DNA from: Paramagnetospirillum marisnigri
GTDB taxonomy: Bacteria; Pseudomonadota; Alphaproteobacteria; Rhodospirillales; Magnetospirillaceae
Direction: 5' to 3'
Length of the DNA: 64,000 nucleotides
NCBI RefSeq assembly: GCF_001650715.1
Contig: NZ_LWQT01000098.1
Span: forward strand, 152,484 to 216,483
The position numbers and the translations under genes were made by a program. Shown piece after piece: positions 16,983 through 24,447 of the stretch. The number at the start of each line of letters is the position of its first letter. Positions within the stretch are counted from its first letter, which is position 1. The notes beneath the pieces are model-generated. The model was given only the letters and a program-made list of their open reading frames with translations. It searched no databases and had not been told where the DNA came from.

Positions 16983-17501
16983 ATGGCCATTCCCAATAAG
17001 GTCTTCAACGTCCTCTTCATTTGCGACGACGACACCGTCCGTGCCCCCATCGCCGCCTCGCTGCTCAATGCCCGGCCGTCCGGAGGCTTTCGCGCCTTCA
17101 GCGCCGGCATCGCGCCCAGCACGGCGGTTCCCGCCGCCACCCTGGATGCGCTGCGGGCCGCCGGAGCCCCGGCCGAGGGGCTGACCCCGGTCCCGTTGGA
17201 CGATTTCCGTCCGGCGGGCGCCCCTCACATGGACTTCGTCTTCACCCTGACGGAACCCCACGAGGCCTGCAGCATCGGCGCCCCCCTGCCCGGCGCGCCG
17301 GTGGTGGTCCCCTGGCCGATTCCGCGCCCGGACCTGGATACCGGCTCACTGGCCGAGCGCAGTTCCCGCATCGCCGAGGTGGTGCGCATGATCCGCCGCC
17401 GGGTCGACCTGTTCTCGGAACTGCCGCTGGACCGGCTCGATGCCCTGACCCTGCGCCTTCAAGCCGAAGGCGTTCATCAGCGGGCTACCGACGAATCGTG
17501 A
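16983..17501 (+). CDS. Low-molecular-weight phosphatase/arsenate reductase-like protein (unit 1)
   Basis: The 172-residue protein has the fold pattern of low-molecular-weight tyrosine phosphatases and ArsC-type reductases. The N-terminal loop is FICDDDTVRAPIAASLLN, which keeps the Cys-x5-Arg spacing but replaces the usual small GN(S) residues with three aspartates. A later block FSAGI matches the family's conserved FSAGx. The general-acid Asp-Pro near the C-terminus is not evident. It could be an altered phosphatase, a reductase or a non-catalytic relative. The start at 16983 follows GGGGAG. The protein is single and not next to ars genes. Confidence 0.7.
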   Translation: MAIPNKVFNVLFICDDDTVRAPIAASLLNARPSGGFRAFSAGIAPSTAVPAATLDALRAAGAPAEGLTPVPLDDFRPAGAPHMDFVFTLTEPHEACSIGAPLPGAPVVVPWPIPRPDLDTGSLAERSSRIAEVVRMIRRRVDLFSELPLDRLDALTLRLQAEGVHQRATDES

Positions 17502-17544
17502 CGCCTGGATGATTCTTTTGTTTCAGTCGGCCGTGGCGAGTGCC

Positions 17545-17568
17545 CCGCGACAGTCGCGGCGGTATAAT
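17545..17568 (+). promoter_or_regulatory. Inverted repeat next to a TATAAT box (EAL-CBS-GGDEF promoter candidate)
   Basis: CCGCGAC and GTCGCGG are separated by one base (17545-17559) and lie 3 bp before TATAAT at 17563-17568, 63 bp upstream of the next start codon. A repressor bound here would cover the -35 to -10 area. No good -35 box is visible, so activation is possible. The second copy is at 46274-46297. Confidence 0.45.
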
Positions 17569-17630
17569 CCCGCGTCGCGATACCACGCCCGTTCGTTGAT
17601 CCGTTCCGTCGCACCGAAAAGTCCCTTTCC

Positions 17631-19391
17631 ATGCCCCCGGCCATCGACAGCAGCACCGACTTCTCCGGTATCCGGGTGGCCCTCCAGGCCATCGTCAACG
17701 TCCATTCCGGCCTGTGCTTCGGACACGAGGCCCTGCTGCGCGGTTGGGAAGCCTATGGCGCCGAGTCCATCGAGGATTTGCTGGGGGCCTGCCATGCCGC
17801 CGGGCGGCTGGCCGATCTGGAAATCACCGTCCGCACCCGCATCGCCGATCTGGCCCGCTGTTATCCCGCGGTGGCTCAATCCGCCCTGTTCGTCAACCTG
17901 GATGCCCGCGCCGTCGGGCAACTGGACCAGGTCATGGAGGCGACTCGGCAGTTGCTGCAACCCCTTTTCCCCCATGTGGTGACCGAGATTTCCGCCCTGC
18001 CTCAGGGCGAGGCGCCGACGGTCTATTCCGCCAAGACCATGCGGCGCCAGGGCGGCATGCTGGCCATTGACCGCTTCGGAGCCGCCGCCGCCTCGCTCAG
18101 CCTGCTGTCGGGCTGCGATCCGGACTTCATCAAGATCGACCGTTCGCTGATCGCCGGTATCGATACCGAGGCCCGCAAGCGGGTGGTGCTGGCCCAGGTG
18201 ATCGGCATGGCCCACACCCTGGGTATCGAGGTCATCGCCGTGGGGGTCGAAAGCGGCCGCGATCTCACCGTCTGCCGCGAATTGGGCCTGGACCTGATCC
18301 AAGGCTATTTCATCAGCCCGCCCCAGGAAGCCCCCGACCGCCTGGGGGGAAGCTATGAGCATGTGGATGCCCTGGCCCGCGAGGACCGCCGCCAACGCCA
18401 GATCGACCAGAAATGGGTGATCCAGCAGATGGATCAGGTCCCCGCCATCCTGGTGGACGCGCCGCTGCGCGACATGTTCGACCGCTTCGCCCGTTCGCCG
18501 GACAATGCCTATGTGCCGGTGGTGGACGCCACCGGCCGCCCGCTGGGCATCGTGCGCGAAAGCGACATGAAGAATTACGCCTATTCCGCCTATGGCAAGG
18601 ATCTGATCGCCAACAAGGCCCTGGGCCGCCGCCTGCGCGAATTCGTGGTGCGCTGCCCCATCGCCGACATCACCACGCCGCTCGACCGCATGCTGTCCAT
18701 TTTCGCCGCCGCCGAGAAGGCCGACGGCATCCTGCTGTCCGAGCACATGGTCTATCGCGGCTTCCTGACCGCCCGCTCGCTGATCCGCGCCATGCACGAA
18801 AAGACCCTGGCGCGGGCCCGTGATGAAAACCCCCTGAGCAAACTGCCCGGCAACGTGGTCATCACCGAATACGTCAACGACTGCATCGCCGATGGCGAGG
18901 GCGCGGTGTTGGCCTATATCGACTTCGACAACTTCAAGCCATTCAACGACACCTACGGCTTCCGCCAGGGCGACCGCGCCATCTTGCTGTTCGCCGAGTT
19001 GTGCCGCAAGGCGGCCGACCCCCAGACCTGGTTCCTGGGCCATATCGGCGGCGACGACTTCTTCGTCGGCCTCAAGGGCGCCAGCGAGGCCGAGGCGGCC
19101 ACCGCCATTGGCGACCTGATCCGCCAGTTCACCTCGGACGCCGAAAGCTTCTATGACGCCGAAGCCCGCCAGCGGCGCTGCATCACCGCCCAGGACCGCG
19201 AGGGCCATGTGAAGTCGTTTCCGCTGCTGTCGGCCAGCGCGGTGTTGCTGGTGCTGCCGCCCGGCAATCGCGAGGTCAGCGCCGACGACATCTCGTCTGC
19301 CATCGCATCGCGCAAGAAGGAAGCCAAATCCGCTCCCGACAAATTGGCGGTGGTGGTGCTGGCTTCGGACGCCTCTGTCACTTCAAAATAA
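17631..19391 (+). CDS. EAL-CBS-GGDEF domain protein, degenerate EAL (unit 1)
   Basis: This 586-residue soluble protein has an EAL domain (about 15-240), a pair of CBS-like segments (about 260-395) and a GGDEF domain (about 400-580). The EAL domain keeps EALLRG, VNLD and IKIDRS but has IDRFG in place of the metal-binding DDFG, lacks the second Glu of the E-x-T-E motif and has AVGVE instead of AEGVE. Phosphodiesterase activity is therefore unlikely. The diguanylate cyclase signature reads GGDDF (473-477), an uncommon variant. It may bind c-di-GMP or nucleotides rather than turn them over. The ribosome site before 17631 is weak. Confidence 0.88.
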   Translation: MPPAIDSSTDFSGIRVALQAIVNVHSGLCFGHEALLRGWEAYGAESIEDLLGACHAAGRLADLEITVRTRIADLARCYPAVAQSALFVNLDARAVGQLDQVMEATRQLLQPLFPHVVTEISALPQGEAPTVYSAKTMRRQGGMLAIDRFGAAAASLSLLSGCDPDFIKIDRSLIAGIDTEARKRVVLAQVIGMAHTLGIEVIAVGVESGRDLTVCRELGLDLIQGYFISPPQEAPDRLGGSYEHVDALAREDRRQRQIDQKWVIQQMDQVPAILVDAPLRDMFDRFARSPDNAYVPVVDATGRPLGIVRESDMKNYAYSAYGKDLIANKALGRRLREFVVRCPIADITTPLDRMLSIFAAAEKADGILLSEHMVYRGFLTARSLIRAMHEKTLARARDENPLSKLPGNVVITEYVNDCIADGEGAVLAYIDFDNFKPFNDTYGFRQGDRAILLFAELCRKAADPQTWFLGHIGGDDFFVGLKGASEAEAATAIGDLIRQFTSDAESFYDAEARQRRCITAQDREGHVKSFPLLSASAVLLVLPPGNREVSADDISSAIASRKKEAKSAPDKLAVVVLASDASVTSK

Positions 19392-19474
19392 CCGAACATT
19401 AACACCGCCGAGCCGGGTCGAGCGCTATTGTGCACTGCGGCATATGGCCGAGAGAGCGCAGGAAGGGCTTCGCA

Positions 19475-20431
19475 ATGCTAATCCGCGGCATTTTCGCTTT
19501 GGCGGCTGGTGCCCTGGCGCTGGCGGGACTGAAAACCGGAGCGCTGGCCGCCGACGCGCCCGCGCCACCGCTTCGCTTCGCCCTGATCGCCACCGAGGCC
19601 AGCAGCGAGGTTCAGGCCAAGTGGACGCCGGTGCTCGACGCGCTGGCCTGCCATCTCGGCCGGAGCGTGGTCGCCGAGGTTTCCGCCGACTATGCCGGGG
19701 CCATCTGGGCTCTGCGCAACGGCCGCGCCCAACTGGCCTGGCTGGGCAACAAGGCGGCTCTGGAAGCGGTGGACCACGCGGGCGCCGAGGTCTTCGCCCA
19801 GCATGTCTATCCATCCGGCCTCGGCGGCTATTACAGCACCCTGATCGTGCGGACCTCGTCGTCGCTGGCCAGTGCCGACGATTTGATAGCCCAGGCGACC
19901 GGGCTGACCCTGGCCATGGGCGATCCCAATTCCACCTCGGGAACCCTGGTACCCGGCCACTACCTGTTTGCCAGTCGCAGCATCGAGCCCCGCCGGGTAT
20001 TCAAGCGGGTCATCCAGGGCAGCCACGAGGACAATGTCCATTCGCTGCTGGAAGGCCGCGCCGATGCCGCCACCGTCGCCAGCGTCCATCTCGACGGACT
20101 GCTGCGCCGTCGACCCGAATTGGCCAACGCCTTCCGGGTCATCTGGCGCTCGCCCTTGATTCCCGCCGATCCACTGCTGTGGGGATCCTCCCTTCCCGCC
20201 GAGGCCAAGGCCCAGGTCAAGGCATTCTTCCTGGATTACGGCCGCCCCGCCGTCCACAAGTCGGTGGACGTCATGGCCGCCGAGCAGGCCGCGCTGAAAC
20301 GCCTGGACCTGTCCGGCTTCATCGCTTCGGACAATGGCCAACTGGCCATGGTCAAGGACCTGGAACAGGCCCGCCGCCGCATGGCCGAAGTCAAGCATTC
20401 CAGCACAACCGGAAAGGAAGGCGCGCCATGA
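19475..20431 (+). CDS. Periplasmic PhnD-like substrate-binding protein (unit 1)
   Basis: The 318-residue protein has a Sec signal peptide (MLIRGIFALAAGALALAG, then GALAADA) and the type II binding-protein fold of phosphonate-binding PhnD, with the segments YYSTLIVR and MGDPNSTSGTLVPG. I start at the ATG at 19475 after AGGAAGGG. It overlaps the following GGDEF-EAL gene by 4 bp (ATGA), with no ABC permease or ATPase, so it probably serves as a ligand sensor for that membrane protein rather than for transport. This resembles NspS with MbaA in Vibrio. The ligand is unknown. Confidence 0.85.
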   Translation: MLIRGIFALAAGALALAGLKTGALAADAPAPPLRFALIATEASSEVQAKWTPVLDALACHLGRSVVAEVSADYAGAIWALRNGRAQLAWLGNKAALEAVDHAGAEVFAQHVYPSGLGGYYSTLIVRTSSSLASADDLIAQATGLTLAMGDPNSTSGTLVPGHYLFASRSIEPRRVFKRVIQGSHEDNVHSLLEGRADAATVASVHLDGLLRRRPELANAFRVIWRSPLIPADPLLWGSSLPAEAKAQVKAFFLDYGRPAVHKSVDVMAAEQAALKRLDLSGFIASDNGQLAMVKDLEQARRRMAEVKHSSTTGKEGAP

Positions 20432-22473
20432 GCATGATTCTTCGCCGCCTGCCCAGCCTCGGCATCGGAAGTAAGCTGCTGCTGGTGGTCCTGCCCTGCA
20501 TGCTGCTGGGGGCGGTGATCATGTTCCTGGCCTTCGAGCGCTTCAGCACCCGCGAGCGGCTGTCGGCGCTGGAAGCCCGCCTGGACGCCTTCGCCGTCAC
20601 CCAGGCGGCATCGCTGACCAAACCGCTGTGGGAATTCGACGAGACCACGGTGCACCGGCTGTTCGCCGCCTATGGCGAGGTTCCCGAACTGATGGTCGCC
20701 GCCGTGTTCGACGCCGATGGCCATCTGGTCGCCTCGGCGGGCGGCCGCGATTCCGATGGGCACCAGCAGGTGCTCAAACGGGCGGTTCCGCTGGTGCAGC
20801 AGGCCGTTGGCGGCGCCTATTCCATCGGTCGGCTGGAGGTCAGCTTCCATGACGGCCGGATTCGGCGCGAACTGGCGTCTCAGCGCTCGGCCGGGCTGCT
20901 GGTGCTGTCCTTGTCCTTCGTGCTGCTGGGGGGGATGACCTTGCTCAGCGTGCGCCGTCTGGTGGCTGAACCATTAAGGCGCCTGCGGGATTCGCTCCGC
21001 CACAATGCCAATGTCATGACCCGCGACCCCCTGGTCTGGCAAGGTGGCGACGAGGTCGGCGAAGTGGTGGGCGCCTATAACCGCCTGCTGGACGAAATCA
21101 GCCAGCGGACCGAGGACATCCACCGCATGGCCTATCACGACAGCCTGACCGGCCTGCCCAACCGTCGCCTGCTGGAAGACCGCATCGGCCACGCCATCGC
21201 CGTGGCCGAGCGTCAGAACCGCTCCATCGCCGTGCTGTTCGCCGATATCGACAACTTCAAGGTGATCAACGACACCCTGGGGCATAAGCAGGGCGACACC
21301 CTGCTGCGCATGGCCGCCGAGCGCATGAGCGCCATCATCCGCTCCATGGACACCATCGCCCGCTGGGGCGGCGACGAGTTCGTCATCGTGGTCGAAGGAC
21401 TGGAATCGGCGGGCGAGGCCGCCAATGTGGCCGAGAAGCTGATCGAGGAGATCGGGGTTCCCATCCATCTCGACAGCAATCTGCTGCGCATTGGCGTCTC
21501 CATCGGCATCAGCCTCTATCCCCAGGACGGCACCGACGCCACCACCCTGATCAAGAATGCCGACATGGCCCTGTTCGAGGCCAAGGGACGCGGCCGCAAC
21601 ACCTTCCACTTCTTCGACCAGGCCATGAATTCCCGCGCCATCCGCCGCCTCGACATCGAGATGGCGCTGCGTCACGCCATCTCCGCCGGCCAATTGGAGC
21701 TGCATTATCAGCCCAAGATCGCCTCGGCCAACGGTGCCATCACCGGAGTGGAAGCCCTGGTCCGCTGGCGTCGCCCCGGCGAGGGGCTGATCCAGCCCGA
21801 CGAATTCATTCCCCTGGCCGAGGAAAGCGACCTGATCGTGGCGGTGGGGGAATGGGTGCTGCACCAGGCCTGCGCCCAGATCAAGGCCTGGCGCGCCAAG
21901 GGCTTCGGCGACGTTCCCGTGGCCATCAATCTGTCACCGCGTCACTTCCGCCGCGACAAGGACCTGGACGGCATCATCGCCACGGTGGAGGCCGCCGGGA
22001 TTCCACCCCACCTGATCGAGATCGAGGTCACCGAAACCACATTGATGCACGACCCGGAAAAGGCCATTGCCCTGTTGCAGCGGCTGCGCGACCGGGGCTT
22101 CGGCATCGCCATCGACGATTTCGGGTCGGGCTACTCCAACCTGTCCTATCTGCGCCGCCTGCCCATCACCACCTTGAAGATCGACCGCGCCTTCGTGATG
22201 GATATCGAGCACAACCAGGACAATATCGAGATCATCCGCGCCATCATCGCCATGGCCAACGCCCTGAGCCTGGGGCTGGTGGCCGAGGGCGTCGAGAACG
22301 AGCGCCAGTTCGCCTTCCTGCGCAATTCCGATTGCGCCGTGGTGCAGGGCTACTACTTCTCGCGTCCCCTGCCCCCGGCCGAGCTGGAATCCCTGTTGCA
22401 ACGCCCCCGTTCGCCCCATCCGGCCCTGGATATCATGGGGCTCACCACACTTCAGGTGGCGGCCAACGCCTGA
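20428..22473 (+). CDS. Membrane GGDEF-EAL c-di-GMP protein (unit 1)
   Basis: The 681-residue protein has transmembrane helix 1 (about 17-37), a periplasmic sensor of about 120 residues, transmembrane helix 2 (about 155-175), HAMP, GGDEF and EAL. The cyclase site is an intact GGDEF (314-318) with an inhibitory RxxD (RSMD) five residues before it. The EAL domain has an intact EALVRW (442-), DDFG and AEGVE. Both activities are therefore possible. The ATG at 20428 overlaps the PhnD-like stop, and GGAAAGGAAGG lies upstream. A longer frame from 19444 runs through the other gene and is not used. Its 3' end overlaps the convergent sulfhydrylase gene by 22 bp. Confidence 0.93.
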   Translation: MSMILRRLPSLGIGSKLLLVVLPCMLLGAVIMFLAFERFSTRERLSALEARLDAFAVTQAASLTKPLWEFDETTVHRLFAAYGEVPELMVAAVFDADGHLVASAGGRDSDGHQQVLKRAVPLVQQAVGGAYSIGRLEVSFHDGRIRRELASQRSAGLLVLSLSFVLLGGMTLLSVRRLVAEPLRRLRDSLRHNANVMTRDPLVWQGGDEVGEVVGAYNRLLDEISQRTEDIHRMAYHDSLTGLPNRRLLEDRIGHAIAVAERQNRSIAVLFADIDNFKVINDTLGHKQGDTLLRMAAERMSAIIRSMDTIARWGGDEFVIVVEGLESAGEAANVAEKLIEEIGVPIHLDSNLLRIGVSIGISLYPQDGTDATTLIKNADMALFEAKGRGRNTFHFFDQAMNSRAIRRLDIEMALRHAISAGQLELHYQPKIASANGAITGVEALVRWRRPGEGLIQPDEFIPLAEESDLIVAVGEWVLHQACAQIKAWRAKGFGDVPVAINLSPRHFRRDKDLDGIIATVEAAGIPPHLIEIEVTETTLMHDPEKAIALLQRLRDRGFGIAIDDFGSGYSNLSYLRRLPITTLKIDRAFVMDIEHNQDNIEIIRAIIAMANALSLGLVAEGVENERQFAFLRNSDCAVVQGYYFSRPLPPAELESLLQRPRSPHPALDIMGLTTLQVAANA

Positions 22474-24257
22474 TCCAGGTCACGGATGATGTCGTCGGCG
22501 GTTTCGATCCCCACCGACAGGCGGACCACATCCGGCCCCGCCCCGGCGGCCAGACGCTGTTCGTCCGAAAGCTGGCGATGGGTGGTCGAGGCCGGATGCA
22601 GGATCAGCGAGCGGGTATCGCCCACATTGGCGAGATGGGAGATCAGCCGCACCGATTCCACCACCTTGATGCCCGCGTCATAGCCGCCCTTGACCCCGAA
22701 GGTGAAGACCGACCCCGCCCCCTTCGGCAGGTATTTGGCGGCTAGGTCGCGATAGGGGCTGGATTTCAGCCCGGCATAGGACACCCAGGCCACCTTGGGA
22801 TGGGCTTCGAGGAATTCGGCCACCTTGGCGGCATTGGCCACATGGCGTTCCATCCTGAGCGCCAGGGTCTCCATGCCGGTGATGGTCAGGAAGGCGTTCA
22901 TGGGGGCCATGGACGGGCCGAAATCGCGCAGCGCCACCGCCCTGGCCTTGGTGGTGAAGCCGAAATCGCCGAAGGTCTCGTAGAAGGTCAGGCCATGATA
23001 GGCCGGTTCCGGCTTGGTCATGGAGGGGAACTTGTCGTTCTGGGCCCAGTCGAACTTGCCCGATTCCACCACCACACCGCCTAAGGAATTGCCGTGTCCG
23101 GCCAGGAACTTGGTGGTGGAATGGCAGATGATATCGGCGCCCCATTCGAAGGGGCGGCACAGATAGGGCGTCGCCAGGGTGTTGTCCACCACCAGGGGAA
23201 TGCCCGCCTCGTGGGCCACGGCGGCCACCGCTTCCAGGTCGACCACGATGCCGCCGGGATTGGCCAGGCTTTCCACGAAGATGGCCTTGCATTTGGGCGT
23301 CAGCGCCTTCCGGAAATTGCCCGGGTCCCTGGGGTCGACGAAATGGCAGGTCCAGCCCAGCTTGCGGAAGGACAGGCCGAACTGGGTGAGCGATCCGCCA
23401 TAGAGGTTGCGCGACGCAAGGAACTCGTCGCCCGGCTCCAGCAGGGTGAAGAAGGTCAGGAACTGCCCGGCATGGCCCGAGGCCGCCGCCACCGCCGCCC
23501 GGCCGCCCTCCAGGGTCGCCACCCGTTCCTCCAGCACCGACACGGTGGGATTGGTCAGGCGGGAATAGATATTGCCGAAAGTGTGCAGGTTGAACAGCGA
23601 CGCCGCCTGCTCGGCATCCTCGAACACATAGGATGAGGTCTGGTAGATAGGGGTGATGCGCGCCCCGGTGGCCGGGTCGGGCGCCGCCCCGGCATGGACC
23701 GCCATGGTCTCGAAGCCATAGGTCAGGTTGCGGGGCGGCAGGGCGCGCTCCTTGCGCTCGGCCCGGCGCGGCGCCTCGGGCGCCTGGTTCTGCACCAGCC
23801 CGGTATTGACGCCACTCCAGCCCAACTCGCCCCCCAGCCGGCCGTATTCGATCTTGGGGCAGCGGTCCATCACCACTTCCAGACCGGCGGCCTCGGCCTT
23901 GGCGGCGGCCTCGTCGTTGCGCACCCCCAACTGCATCCACAGCACCTTGGCACCGACGGCGATGGCCTCGTCGGCCACCGGCCCCACCTGATCGGAGCGG
24001 CGGAACACCTCGACCATGTCCACCGGCTCACCGATCTCGGCCAGGCTGGCCTTGACCGCCTCGCCCAGGATTTCCTGCCCGGCGATGGAGGGATTGACCG
24101 GAATCACCCGATAGCCCTTGGTCTGCAGATACTTCATGACGAAATAGCTGGGGCGGTTCCAATTGGCGCTGGCCCCCACCAGGGCGATGGTGCGCACGCT
24201 GGCGAGAATGCGCCGCAGCTTGGCGTCGCTGTAGGACAGGGGGGCACGGTCGGTCAT
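22452..24257 (-). CDS. CoA-binding domain/O-acetylhomoserine sulfhydrylase fusion (unit 1)
   Basis: The 601-residue protein joins a CoA-binding Rossmann domain (about 15-140, with TIALVGASANWNRPS) to a full Cys/Met-metabolism PLP enzyme (about 180-601). The PLP lysine is Lys383 in CHSTTKFLAGHGNSLGG, a motif typical of O-acetylhomoserine (thiol)-lyases, which make homocysteine or methionine from O-acetylhomoserine and sulfide or methanethiol. A charged linker (160-175) joins them. The two families are often separate neighbours, so this is a gene fusion. The ATG at 24257 follows GAGG. The CoA-binding part may sense acyl-CoA. Confidence 0.88.
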   Translation of the reverse strand: MTDRAPLSYSDAKLRRILASVRTIALVGASANWNRPSYFVMKYLQTKGYRVIPVNPSIAGQEILGEAVKASLAEIGEPVDMVEVFRRSDQVGPVADEAIAVGAKVLWMQLGVRNDEAAAKAEAAGLEVVMDRCPKIEYGRLGGELGWSGVNTGLVQNQAPEAPRRAERKERALPPRNLTYGFETMAVHAGAAPDPATGARITPIYQTSSYVFEDAEQAASLFNLHTFGNIYSRLTNPTVSVLEERVATLEGGRAAVAAASGHAGQFLTFFTLLEPGDEFLASRNLYGGSLTQFGLSFRKLGWTCHFVDPRDPGNFRKALTPKCKAIFVESLANPGGIVVDLEAVAAVAHEAGIPLVVDNTLATPYLCRPFEWGADIICHSTTKFLAGHGNSLGGVVVESGKFDWAQNDKFPSMTKPEPAYHGLTFYETFGDFGFTTKARAVALRDFGPSMAPMNAFLTITGMETLALRMERHVANAAKVAEFLEAHPKVAWVSYAGLKSSPYRDLAAKYLPKGAGSVFTFGVKGGYDAGIKVVESVRLISHLANVGDTRSLILHPASTTHRQLSDEQRLAAGAGPDVVRLSVGIETADDIIRDLDQALAAT

Positions 24258-24326
24258 GGAGGAACCTCGGCTGAATGGGGGTGCGCAGTCTAGCAGGGGG
24301 CGCGAGACCACGCATCCCCGGCCAAT

Positions 24327-24347
24327 ACAACATGTGCACATTGTTGT
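24327..24347. promoter_or_regulatory. Symmetric site between sulfhydrylase and acs
   Basis: ACAACA and TGTTGT surround TGTGCACAT, with ATGTGCACAT itself a perfect 10-bp palindrome (24332-24341). It lies in the 190-bp divergent region and is AT-rich relative to its surroundings. A shared operator is likely; the regulator is unknown. The second copy is at 53056-53076. Confidence 0.4.
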
Positions 24348-24447
24348 TTATCTCGTGACTGCCGCCATGCACGCAATGCAATTGTGAAATATCGGAGACA
24401 GGGCGCAGATTGCGGGCTCCCGCCCTCGGAACAATGAGGCCCCGACC

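Noticed and set aside
19444..22473. Single 1009-codon gene spanning the PhnD-like and GGDEF-EAL region
   Set aside because: The first third is an Arg/Gly/Pro-rich shadow of the PhnD-like gene in another frame. The real start of the GGDEF-EAL gene is the ATG at 20428 with ribosome site and 4-bp overlap.
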